In this document: one piece after another, positions 35,601 to 44,184 of the stretch
Layout of the letters: each line of letters begins with the position of its first letter
How positions within the stretch are numbered: the first letter of the stretch is position 1
Source of the DNA: Deroplatys truncata
Lineage: Eukaryota > Arthropoda > Insecta > Mantodea > Mantidae
Reading direction: 5' to 3'
NCBI GenBank assembly: GCA_030765065.1
Contig: CM060977.1
Span: forward strand, 131,320,295-131,384,294
Length of the DNA: 64,000 bases
Position numbers and translations under genes: made by a program
The notes under the pieces: model-generated
Told to the model about the DNA's origin: nothing
The model's database searches: none
What the model saw: only the letters and a program-made list of their open reading frames with translations

Positions 35601-36288
35601 CAGATGACGGTAGTGGTATGTAGCTACTTCCTCGTAACGGGTTGTACTTGTTGATACGAAGTCGAACTCCTTCCACAGCAAGCAAAGCCCAGCTGCTACC
35701 CTTAAGCTGAGACTCCTCCATTTCAGTCACCAATTTCTTGAATTTCACTTCCATCGTTGACTCCAGATCAGTTTCCAGGAAAACAGCTTGATTCCGTGTT
35801 TTAAATGTTTTGTCACAGGTTTCTCCAATACTGTTAACAAATCGACACTCAGCCAGCAGATTAATTTTAACACTCTTATGAATGCTAAGCTCTTTATGCA
35901 CAGCCTGGATTATACGTTGTTTTGCCTCTTGCAGATACATATTTAGGTCCTTAGCTGATTCGCATCGTATAAAATACGATTTCAATCGTCCTTCGAATGA
36001 AGTTTCGTATTCTTTCATATCACAGTCCTCCATTGTTGACAGTAACTGATGTTTAGTTGGCTCCAATCTTCTTTTCTTCTGAGGGCTGCTTATTTCACAT
36101 ATATCTTCGTGTCGCTGTCCCTTATAACAATCTTTGAAGGTTACATTACAATGTTTACATTTGAAGAGCTTCTTGCAGCTCATCTCGTGTCTTCTCTTGT
36201 CATAACCTCGGAGGAACTTCTTCCCACATTTTCCGCATGCATATCCAGTAGCGCTTGGAATAATATCCTTATACGCTGAGTTATTCAT
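32635..36288 (-). CDS. Protein-primed-type family B DNA polymerase, left copy
   Basis: 1217 residues, intact. It probably replicates the element's DNA. N-terminal Cys-rich finger motifs lie at residues about 18-38 and 43-64, and a third at about 362-387. Exonuclease motifs: YADFES (422-427), HNLSGYD (572-578) and YLTSD (717-721). Polymerase motifs: DANNQYG (817-823), KLFNNAMFG (958-966), YMDTDS (1057-1062) and KMY (1124-1126). Between the first two exonuclease motifs sits an endonuclease VII-like zinc/HNH segment with CYLC (525-528), DHDH (541-544) and HNEC (554-557). Residue 825 is Thr here and Ala in the right copy. The start is the first Met of the frame, preceded by AAG (A at -3) and about 160 bp downstream of a TATA box. 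No introns are needed. Polinton-type elements and related animal viruses carry such polymerases. Confidence 0.92.
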   Translation of the reverse strand: MNNSAYKDIIPSATGYACGKCGKKFLRGYDKRRHEMSCKKLFKCKHCNVTFKDCYKGQRHEDICEISSPQKKRRLEPTKHQLLSTMEDCDMKEYETSFEGRLKSYFIRCESAKDLNMYLQEAKQRIIQAVHKELSIHKSVKINLLAECRFVNSIGETCDKTFKTRNQAVFLETDLESTMEVKFKKLVTEMEESQLKGSSWALLAVEGVRLRINKYNPLRGSSYIPLPSSVGAKEACINIQNFTDEKCFMYSVLAKFIGKNAQRVNKYKQLQDKYDFSCVSYPTPLSQIPKFEKLNNMSINVFGLDEKHEVYPIKVADIELPEHRDLLLLNDSSGKHHYVYIRNFEKLVRRQKTKCNERVYTCKRCFTHFDNRYGRSGLEKLQEHAAVCIQHGVARVVMPSKEKAIAQFKNVERMLKVPYVIYADFESILTPCHTCTPNPETSYTTPYQEHTPMSFCVYVKPTSSVEHLETDLPKHPYVYRGADAAQKFMLYLTSLAKMIGNIYKSAKPLKLTDQQQKDFESSTTCYLCRKPFTEENYKVRDHDHISGEYRGSLHNECNLACKTPKYIPVFMHNLSGYDSHFIVKELGCTSERVEVIPNSEESYISFTKYVGDIKLRFVDSFRFLSTSLDKLVKNLTSYPETLKYFGEDKLKLMTRKGVFPYDFVTSWDALNETCLPPKDSFYNRLNEEEITDADYDHARNVWELFNVRNLGEYSDLYLTSDVLLLADVFETFREQTLKTHKVDPAHYFTSPGLTWDAMLLYAGIKLELLQDYDQLLMVESGIRGGLCQVSHRYAEANNTYMEKFDPTRPTQFITYEDANNQYGWTMCHALPFGGFQWVSPEEINLETLQEDDPHGYILEVDIEYPAELHDLHNDLPFLPECMKPLESSTKKLIPHLGPRKKYVVHYMALKQALSHGLRLTKIHRVLQFRQSQWLKPYVEFNNRLRQQAANDFEKDLYKLFNNAMFGKTMENLRNRMDIRLATNEKTLEKLIAKPTFIDRTIYADNLAAVHMASRQIVFNKPIYIGMSVLDISKTLMYNYHYDVLLPYYGAENLKLMYMDTDSFIHRVTTEDVYQDKLRFLEHLDTADYPANHICYSTQNKKVLGKFKDEANSKIILRFVGLRPKMYALDIQGSMIKKIKGIKRSAIKQYISFDSYTDCLKTSEIIRTPMNLILSRKHALATVQVNKIALTPFDDKRIIAEDGITTYAYGHYAITNSA

Positions 36289-36446
36289 CTTTATTCTTGA
36301 TGTAATAACGTATTAATCACTGATCAATGAAATGTAGACCTCTTCACCTTGACACCACTTTAGAAAGCTGATTATTCTTGGAGAGAACACGATGTTAACA
36401 CCTCAAGACTAATTAGCACAATGAAGTCCAATGCCCTAGATCACCA

Positions 36447-36454
36447 TATTTATA
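36447..36454 (-). promoter_or_regulatory. TATA box of left polymerase gene
   Basis: TATAAATA on the minus strand, mirror of 39997-40004, about 160 bp upstream of the start codon. An initiator-like TTCATTG follows about 25 bp downstream. Confidence 0.6.
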
Positions 36455-36571
36455 GAGGGAGCACGAACCTTTTAGATCAATCATAAACTCGCTCCATAAC
36501 CACCTGTATATGATTGCTCAACGTTACTAACCCCCAGCCATATAACCTCAAGTCTAGAGACAGGATGTTTA

Positions 36572-36579
36572 TGACGTCA
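36572..36579. promoter_or_regulatory. CRE-like palindrome TGACGTCA, left
   Basis: Perfect CREB/ATF consensus octamer between two AGAGACAGGATGT repeats, about 120 bp upstream of the TATA box. Mirror of 39872-39879. Confidence 0.45.
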
Positions 36580-36947
36580 CACCCAGAGACAGGATGTCTG
36601 GCAGCATCAAACACGTTTAAACTCGTCTCATAACTACCTGCTTATGCTGTCACACCAGCAAGAGAAGTATTCCCACACGCTCATTCAGACATATATTTCA
36701 AATTCAAGCCCACCACCACCATCACCACCTATTGTACCAAGGTTAATTCAAGCTGTATTATCACAATACTTAAAAGTAAAAGCTTAAAAGGAAACCTAGA
36801 AGATTTTCCCCCTTATTTACTTAATTATTTCATGTTTTTATTCCCTTTTCAATTCTTCCTTTCCATCTTCTCACAGAAAGACCATTACATTTCACTACAA
36901 TCATGAGAAAAGGAATTTTTCCAGAGTTACACAGATTCTAAGCTTCT

Positions 36948-38058
36948 AAATCGAATCCGGTAATACTTTTAATAAATGTATTTTAGCTCCCCAATATCAG
37001 CATCTACCATTTAATCTTTACTCGAACCTGATATGATCCATGAGCTTGAAGATACATGAAATCACCCTTCGGGATTCGATCTAAGTACTTTAAAGTAATT
37101 TTTGTCACGATAACGATATTTAAGGACTAGATACTCTGTTTACGTTTACCTCGACATGTCTATCTAAATTAAATTACGAGTTATTAAATGTTTGCAAGTA
37201 AATTTCATTGAATCGGTATTCGAACCCAGAACACCAGGAACAAAATAATTTATAATATTAGTCTGACATGTTAAACAAAGTTGTATGCAGTTACATCATC
37301 GATCTAGGTGATATATTCTAGTGTACAGAGGAAAATTAAGGAAGTCATTAAAAGATGGGGAATCGAACCAAGCACAACTGATTGACAATTATATACAGCA
37401 TTAATCACCCATCATAGAAGCTATCAATCATGCTTTGCTGCACTCCTCTACCTCACTTAGTTCCCGAGATAATGAAAATTTAAAAATTAAGGATCGAACC
37501 CAGGACGTCAGGCATCTAATTACACATTTACAAGATACTACCTAATAACATAAACGCAATAAAGTTTATTTGGCGTCTTTATCTTAATTGGTTTAGGAGT
37601 TATTAAATTTATAATTAAATTCCATCGAATCAGTATTCGAACCCAGAACACCAAGAACAAAATAATTTAAAATATGAGTTTGGTATGCTTAAAGGTGCTG
37701 TATGTAGTTACAGCATCAATGTAACTGATATTTTCTAGAGTATAGAGTAAAATTAAGGAAGTCATTAAAAAATCGGGATTCGAACTAGAGACAACTGATT
37801 GAAAATTATATACAGTATTAATTACACATTATAACAGCTATCAAACATGCTTTGGTCCATTCCTCTAGCTATCTTAGTTTCCGAGATAATGAAATTTTTA
37901 AAATTAAGGATCGAACCCAGGACACCAGGTACCAAAATATACATCCACAAGAAACTACCTAAAGACATTAATGTAATAAAGTTTATTTGGCGTCTTTATC
38001 TTAATTAGTCTCTGAGTTATTAGAAGATGAATTTGCATTCACTCCTAGGATTCGAACC
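36948..38058 (-). repeat. T-arm/B-box motif array, left arm
   Basis: Mirror image of 38393-39503. On the plus strand it appears as repeated GGATTCGAACC-like motifs. See the right-arm entry for unit structure. Confidence 0.85.
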
Positions 38059-38190
38059 CAGGCATCCCGGTAAGCTTGGAATACTACCCTAATGACGCGG
38101 CGCATTCCAAAGAATTGATTAGTTTTTATCCCAATGTTGTATCTCTTTTCGTTCAGGAGATATAAGCGATTAAAGAGTAGAAATAAAATG

Positions 38191-38260
38191 GTCGTGGCAT
38201 GCCGGCATAGATCAAAGAACCTTTATCAGATGTCGGCATCTCTTTGAGGGCCAGAAACGG
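38191..38260. other. Unpaired centre of the palindrome
   Basis: About 70 bp that do not pair between arms. It has its own small symmetry: the palindrome ATGCCGGCAT (38199-38208), a TCAAAGA/TCTTTGA stem (38212-38218 with 38241-38247) and an inner hairpin GATG-TCGG-CATC (38229-38240). A hairpin-capable centre is what would remain after a fold-back replication event. Confidence 0.7.
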
Positions 38261-38392
38261 TATTCTATTTCTACTCTTTAATCGCTTATATCTCCTGAAC
38301 GAAAAGAGATACAACATTGGGATAAAAACTAATCAATTCTTTGGAATGCGCCGCGTCATTAGGGTAGTATTCCAAGTTGACCGGGATGCCTG

Positions 38393-39503
38393 GGTTCGAA
38401 TCCTAGGAGTGAATGCAAATTCATCTTCTAATAACTCAGAGACTAATTAAGATAAAGACGCCAAATAAACTTTATTACATTAATGTCTTTAGGTAGTTTC
38501 TTGTGGATGTATATTTTGGTACCTGGTGTCCTGGGTTCGATCCTTAATTTTAAAAATTTCATTATCTCGGAAACTAAGATAGCTAGAGGAATGGACCAAA
38601 GCATGTTTGATAGCTGTTATAATGTGTAATTAATACTGTATATAATTTTCAATCAGTTGTCTCTAGTTCGAATCCCGATTTTTTAATGACTTCCTTAATT
38701 TTACTCTATACTCTAGAAAATATCAGTTACATTGATGCTGTAACTACATACAGCACCTTTAAGCATACCAAACTCATATTTTAAATTATTTTGTTCTTGG
38801 TGTTCTGGGTTCGAATACTGATTCGATGGAATTTAATTATAAATTTAATAACTCCTAAACCAATTAAGATAAAGACGCCAAATAAACTTTATTGCGTTTA
38901 TGTTATTAGGTAGTATCTTGTAAATGTGTAATTAGATGCCTGACGTCCTGGGTTCGATCCTTAATTTTTAAATTTTCATTATCTCGGGAACTAAGTGAGG
39001 TAGAGGAGTGCAGCAAAGCATGATTGATAGCTTCTATGATGGGTGATTAATGCTGTATATAATTGTCAATCAGTTGTGCTTGGTTCGATTCCCCATCTTT
39101 TAATGACTTCCTTAATTTTCCTCTGTACACTAGAATATATCACCTAGATCGATGATGTAACTGCATACAACTTTGTTTAACATGTCAGACTAATATTATA
39201 AATTATTTTGTTCCTGGTGTTCTGGGTTCGAATACCGATTCAATGAAATTTACTTGCAAACATTTAATAACTCGTAATTTAATTTAGATAGACATGTCGA
39301 GGTAAACGTAAACAGAGTATCTAGTCCTTAAATATCGTTATCGTGACAAAAATTACTTTAAAGTACTTAGATCGAATCCCGAAGGGTGATTTCATGTATC
39401 TTCAAGCTCATGGATCATATCAGGTTCGAGTAAAGATTAAATGGTAGATGCTGATATTGGGGAGCTAAAATACATTTATTAAAAGTATTACCGGGTTCGA
39501 TTT
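38393..39503 (+). repeat. T-arm/B-box motif array with three-unit higher-order repeat, right arm
   Basis: GGTTCGAATCC or close variants occur at 38393, 38534, 38665 (AGTTCGAATCC), 38808, 38951, 39082, 39225, 39370 (GATCGAATCC) and 39494 (GGTTCGATTT). An extra GGTTCGAG lies at 39423. Successive TTCG cores are spaced 141, 131, 143, 143, 131, 143, about 144 and 125 bp. Every third unit is most alike (for example 38534 and 38951; 38665 and 39082), giving a higher-order period of 415-417 bp. Many units also carry a TAATAACTCAGAGACTAA or ATTATCTCGGAAACTAAG motif about 35-45 bp downstream. The core is the consensus of the tRNA T arm and pol III box B, but no full cloverleaf is evident. Confidence 0.85.
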
Positions 39504-39871
39504 AGAAGCTTAGAATCTGTGTAACTCTGGAAAAATTCCTTTTCTCATGATTGTAGTGAAATGTAATGGTCTTTCTGTGAGAAGATGGAAAGGAAGAATT
39601 GAAAAGGGAATAAAAACATGAAATAATTAAGTAAATAAGGGGGAAAATCTTCTAGGTTTCCTTTTAAGCTTTTACTTTCAAGTATTGTGATAATACAGCT
39701 TGAATTAACCTTGGTACAATAGGTGGTGATGGTGGTGGTGGGCTTGAATTTGAAATATATGTCTGAATGAGCGTGTGGGAATACTTCTCTTGCTGGTGTG
39801 ACAGCATAAGCAGGTAGTTATGAGACGAGTTTAAACGTGTTTGATGCTGCCAGACATCCTGTCTCTGGGTG

Positions 39872-39879
39872 TGACGTCA
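39872..39879. promoter_or_regulatory. CRE-like palindrome TGACGTCA, right
   Basis: Perfect octamer 118 bp upstream of the TATA box. It is flanked by direct repeats of ACATCCTGTCTCT. A second direct repeat pair (GTTATGAGACGAG and GTTATGGAGCGAG) brackets the region. Suggests host transcription-factor control, though not proven. Confidence 0.45.
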
Positions 39880-39996
39880 TAAACATCCTGTCTCTAGACT
39901 TGAGGTTATATGGCTGGGGGTTAGTAACGTTGAGCAATCATATACAGGTGGTTATGGAGCGAGTTTATGATTGATCTAAAAGGTTCGTGCTCCCTC

Positions 39997-40004
39997 TATA
40001 AATA
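39997..40004 (+). promoter_or_regulatory. TATA box of right polymerase gene
   Basis: TATAAATA, followed about 25 bp downstream by initiator-like TTCATTG (40026-40032). The start codon is at 40163. Confidence 0.6.
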
Positions 40005-40162
40005 TGGTGATCTAGGGCATTGGACTTCATTGTGCTAATTAGTCTTGAGGTGTTAACATCGTGTTCTCTCCAAGAATAATCAGCTTTCTAAAGTGGTGTC
40101 AAGGTGAAGAGGTCTACATTTCATTGATCAGTGATTAATACGTTATTACATCAAGAATAAAG

Positions 40163-43100
40163 ATGAATAACTCAGCGTATAAGGATATTATTCCAAGCGC
40201 TACTGGATATGCATGCGGAAAATGTGGGAAGAAGTTCCTCCGAGGTTATGACAAGAGAAGACACGAGATGAGCTGCAAGAAGCTCTTCAAATGTAAACAT
40301 TGTAATGTAACCTTCAAAGATTGTTATAAGGGACAGCGACACGAAGATATATGTGAAATAAGCAGCCCTCAGAAGAAAAGAAGATTGGAGCCAACTAAAC
40401 ATCAGTTACTGTCAACAATGGAGGACTGTGATATGAAAGAATACGAAACTTCATTCGAAGGACGATTGAAATCGTATTTTATACGATGCGAATCAGCTAA
40501 GGACCTAAATATGTATCTGCAAGAGGCAAAACAACGTATAATCCAGGCTGTGCATAAAGAGCTTAGCATTCATAAGAGTGTTAAAATTAATCTGCTGGCT
40601 GAGTGTCGATTTGTTAACAGTATTGGAGAAACCTGTGACAAAACATTTAAAACACGGAATCAAGCTGTTTTCCTGGAAACTGATCTGGAGTCAACGATGG
40701 AAGTGAAATTCAAGAAATTGGTGACTGAAATGGAGGAGTCTCAGCTTAAGGGTAGCAGCTGGGCTTTGCTTGCTGTGGAAGGAGTTCGACTTCGTATCAA
40801 CAAGTACAACCCGTTACGAGGAAGTAGCTACATACCACTACCGTCATCTGTCGGAGCTAAAGAAGCGTGTATAAACATTCAGAACTTTACCGACGAGAAA
40901 TGTTTCATGTACTCTGTATTAGCTAAATTCATAGGGAAGAATGCACAGCGTGTGAACAAATACAAACAACTTCAAGACAAGTATGACTTCAGCTGTGTTT
41001 CCTACCCTACTCCACTTTCCCAAATACCTAAATTTGAGAAGCTTAACAATATGTCTATTAACGTTTTCGGGCTGGATGAGAAGCATGAAGTGTATCCGAT
41101 AAAGGTTGCTGATATTGAACTACCTGAACATCGCGACCTGCTACTATTGAATGATAGCAGTGGAAAACATCACTACGTGTATATAAGGAATTTTGAGAAG
41201 CTCGTTCGACGCCAGAAAACTAAATGTAATGAACGTGTTTATACCTGCAAGCGCTGTTTTACACATTTTGATAATCGATATGGACGAAGTGGACTGGAAA
41301 AACTACAAGAACATGCAGCCGTCTGTATTCAACATGGTGTTGCAAGGGTTGTTATGCCTAGCAAGGAGAAAGCAATTGCACAGTTTAAAAATGTTGAGAG
41401 GATGCTGAAAGTACCTTATGTCATCTATGCTGATTTTGAGAGTATTCTCACTCCATGCCATACGTGTACACCCAATCCTGAAACTTCCTATACAACACCT
41501 TATCAAGAGCACACACCAATGAGCTTCTGTGTTTACGTGAAACCTACATCCAGTGTTGAACATCTCGAAACTGATCTTCCTAAGCATCCCTATGTGTATC
41601 GTGGTGCTGATGCTGCTCAGAAGTTTATGCTGTACCTGACATCTCTTGCAAAAATGATTGGTAATATATACAAATCTGCTAAGCCTCTGAAACTTACGGA
41701 TCAACAGCAAAAGGATTTCGAGTCTTCTACGACATGCTACTTGTGTAGAAAACCCTTTACAGAAGAGAACTATAAAGTACGCGACCATGATCACATCAGC
41801 GGTGAATATCGTGGAAGTCTTCATAATGAATGTAATTTAGCCTGCAAAACACCTAAATATATACCAGTCTTCATGCATAACCTTAGCGGATATGACTCTC
41901 ATTTCATTGTTAAGGAGCTGGGTTGTACAAGTGAACGTGTGGAGGTAATTCCTAACTCTGAAGAAAGCTATATCTCATTCACCAAGTATGTAGGAGATAT
42001 AAAGCTTCGATTTGTGGATAGCTTCCGATTCCTCAGTACAAGCTTGGATAAGTTGGTAAAAAATCTAACCTCGTATCCTGAAACGCTAAAGTACTTTGGA
42101 GAAGACAAATTGAAGTTGATGACCCGTAAGGGTGTATTTCCATATGATTTTGTTACGTCATGGGATGCCCTGAACGAGACCTGCTTGCCTCCTAAGGACT
42201 CCTTCTACAATAGATTAAATGAAGAAGAAATTACTGATGCTGACTACGATCATGCTAGAAATGTATGGGAGCTGTTTAATGTGAGAAACCTGGGAGAGTA
42301 CAGCGATCTCTACTTAACTTCGGATGTACTTCTTCTAGCTGACGTCTTTGAGACGTTCAGAGAGCAAACCCTTAAAACACACAAAGTCGATCCCGCCCAT
42401 TATTTTACCTCTCCAGGTCTAACATGGGACGCTATGTTACTGTATGCTGGAATTAAGTTAGAGCTGTTACAAGATTATGATCAACTACTCATGGTGGAAT
42501 CAGGTATAAGAGGAGGTTTATGCCAAGTTTCTCATCGGTATGCTGAGGCTAATAACACTTATATGGAGAAGTTTGATCCGACGAGACCAACCCAATTTAT
42601 CACATACGAGGACGCAAATAACCAATATGGGTGGGCAATGTGTCACGCCCTTCCTTTTGGTGGATTTCAGTGGGTGTCACCTGAAGAAATCAACTTAGAA
42701 ACACTACAAGAAGATGATCCTCATGGGTACATATTAGAAGTCGACATCGAGTATCCTGCAGAACTTCACGATCTACACAACGATCTACCTTTCCTGCCAG
42801 AGTGTATGAAACCATTGGAATCATCTACAAAGAAACTGATACCTCATCTTGGACCTCGAAAGAAGTATGTAGTGCATTACATGGCTTTGAAGCAAGCTCT
42901 TAGTCATGGACTACGACTAACAAAAATCCATCGTGTGCTACAATTCCGACAGTCTCAGTGGTTGAAACCTTATGTGGAATTTAACAACAGGCTACGACAA
43001 CAAGCTGCAAATGATTTCGAGAAGGATCTCTACAAGCTCTTTAACAACGCTATGTTTGGAAAAACTATGGAGAACCTGCGTAACCGTATGGATATACGAC

Positions 43101-43816
43101 TGGCGACCAATGAAAAAACTCTAGAGAAGCTGATCGCCAAGCCTACGTTTATCGACAGGACGATATATGCTGATAATCTAGCTGCTGTACATATGGCCTC
43201 TCGTCAGATTGTATTCAACAAGCCTATATACATTGGTATGAGTGTGTTGGACATCTCCAAGACATTAATGTATAACTATCATTACGACGTTTTGTTGCCT
43301 TATTATGGAGCTGAAAACCTGAAGCTTATGTATATGGACACTGATTCGTTCATTCATCGTGTAACAACTGAAGATGTGTACCAGGACAAGCTACGTTTTC
43401 TTGAGCATCTCGATACAGCTGATTACCCTGCCAACCATATATGTTACTCTACTCAGAACAAGAAGGTATTGGGAAAATTTAAAGATGAGGCTAATAGCAA
43501 AATCATCCTACGCTTTGTTGGACTACGTCCTAAGATGTATGCCTTAGATATTCAAGGGTCAATGATAAAAAAGATTAAAGGTATAAAACGTAGCGCTATT
43601 AAGCAGTACATTTCGTTTGACAGCTATACAGACTGTCTTAAAACCAGTGAAATCATCAGAACACCTATGAATCTGATCCTATCACGAAAGCATGCCCTTG
43701 CTACAGTACAAGTGAATAAAATTGCATTGACTCCGTTTGATGATAAAAGAATTATTGCTGAGGACGGGATAACAACATATGCGTATGGACATTACGCCAT
43801 TACAAACAGTGCTTAA
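40163..43816 (+). CDS. Protein-primed-type family B DNA polymerase, right copy
   Basis: 1217 residues, intact and identical to the left copy except Ala for Thr at residue 825 (base 42635), three residues after the motif A Tyr. The same three finger motifs, three exonuclease motifs, three polymerase motifs, KMY motif and endonuclease VII-like insert are present. Exonuclease acidic residues (D424, E426, D578, D721) and polymerase aspartates (D817, D1059, D1061) are all retained, so both proofreading and synthesis should be possible. It points away from the palindrome centre towards the right tip. No terminal-protein gene is recognisable elsewhere. Whether the long N-terminal region supplies that role, as suggested for some polymerases of this type, is unknown. 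Confidence 0.92.
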   Translation: MNNSAYKDIIPSATGYACGKCGKKFLRGYDKRRHEMSCKKLFKCKHCNVTFKDCYKGQRHEDICEISSPQKKRRLEPTKHQLLSTMEDCDMKEYETSFEGRLKSYFIRCESAKDLNMYLQEAKQRIIQAVHKELSIHKSVKINLLAECRFVNSIGETCDKTFKTRNQAVFLETDLESTMEVKFKKLVTEMEESQLKGSSWALLAVEGVRLRINKYNPLRGSSYIPLPSSVGAKEACINIQNFTDEKCFMYSVLAKFIGKNAQRVNKYKQLQDKYDFSCVSYPTPLSQIPKFEKLNNMSINVFGLDEKHEVYPIKVADIELPEHRDLLLLNDSSGKHHYVYIRNFEKLVRRQKTKCNERVYTCKRCFTHFDNRYGRSGLEKLQEHAAVCIQHGVARVVMPSKEKAIAQFKNVERMLKVPYVIYADFESILTPCHTCTPNPETSYTTPYQEHTPMSFCVYVKPTSSVEHLETDLPKHPYVYRGADAAQKFMLYLTSLAKMIGNIYKSAKPLKLTDQQQKDFESSTTCYLCRKPFTEENYKVRDHDHISGEYRGSLHNECNLACKTPKYIPVFMHNLSGYDSHFIVKELGCTSERVEVIPNSEESYISFTKYVGDIKLRFVDSFRFLSTSLDKLVKNLTSYPETLKYFGEDKLKLMTRKGVFPYDFVTSWDALNETCLPPKDSFYNRLNEEEITDADYDHARNVWELFNVRNLGEYSDLYLTSDVLLLADVFETFREQTLKTHKVDPAHYFTSPGLTWDAMLLYAGIKLELLQDYDQLLMVESGIRGGLCQVSHRYAEANNTYMEKFDPTRPTQFITYEDANNQYGWAMCHALPFGGFQWVSPEEINLETLQEDDPHGYILEVDIEYPAELHDLHNDLPFLPECMKPLESSTKKLIPHLGPRKKYVVHYMALKQALSHGLRLTKIHRVLQFRQSQWLKPYVEFNNRLRQQAANDFEKDLYKLFNNAMFGKTMENLRNRMDIRLATNEKTLEKLIAKPTFIDRTIYADNLAAVHMASRQIVFNKPIYIGMSVLDISKTLMYNYHYDVLLPYYGAENLKLMYMDTDSFIHRVTTEDVYQDKLRFLEHLDTADYPANHICYSTQNKKVLGKFKDEANSKIILRFVGLRPKMYALDIQGSMIKKIKGIKRSAIKQYISFDSYTDCLKTSEIIRTPMNLILSRKHALATVQVNKIALTPFDDKRIIAEDGITTYAYGHYAITNSA

Positions 43817-43952
43817 AAGAATGTAAGTTAAAGATAAAGATTTTCTAGTGAGTCTACAATCTTAAAACAGAAGGTATCTGTGTGCTGTATATGCAGATAG
43901 CTGACGCCTGATGAAGAAAGAAGAAGATGGAAGGGAAGGTGGTAACCCTGCC

Positions 43953-43970
43953 ATTAGGAGCAATCCTAGT
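43953..43970 (+). other. 3' untranslated hairpin with GNRA loop
   Basis: ATTAGGAGCAATCCTAGT folds as a seven-pair stem (one G-U) closed by a GCAA tetraloop. It lies between the stop codon and the poly(A) signal. The mirror copy is 32481-32498. Confidence 0.4.
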
Positions 43971-44019
43971 GCTAGTCTCAAGCCTAGATAAAAGGGGAGA
44001 GACATCTATAACGAACTAA

Positions 44020-44025
44020 AATAAA
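44020..44025 (+). terminator. Poly(A) signal of right polymerase gene
   Basis: AATAAA about 200 bp after the stop codon, in the position expected for a short 3' untranslated region. Confidence 0.6.
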
Positions 44026-44184
44026 GGTATGTTGACGTAAAGCTTTTCAATTTGTGAACCAATATGCAGTTTATCCCTCTCCGCATCGTACAATAACTGT
44101 TTAACATATAACAATTTGTAAGATTTAGAAAAAAGTATATAAATTGTTGTAGCGTTGGATGAGAAAAGTTTTATAATCGAATTA

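Larger units (their letters stand above)
30236..38190 (+). repeat. Left arm of the giant inverted repeat
   Basis: Complementary to 38261-47522. The outermost 80 bases I compared are identical between arms. The inner end loses pairing around 38186-38190. Confidence 0.9.

Noticed and set aside
37000..39500. Regularly spaced motif array resembling a CRISPR array
   Set aside because: Eukaryotic context, repeats too short and degenerate, spacers themselves repeat with a 416-bp period, and there are no cas genes.
43903..43920. CTGATGAAGAAAG in the polymerase 3' region as a hammerhead ribozyme core
   Set aside because: The core lacks a stem II between CTGATGA and GAAA and no flanking stems with a cleavage site could be drawn.
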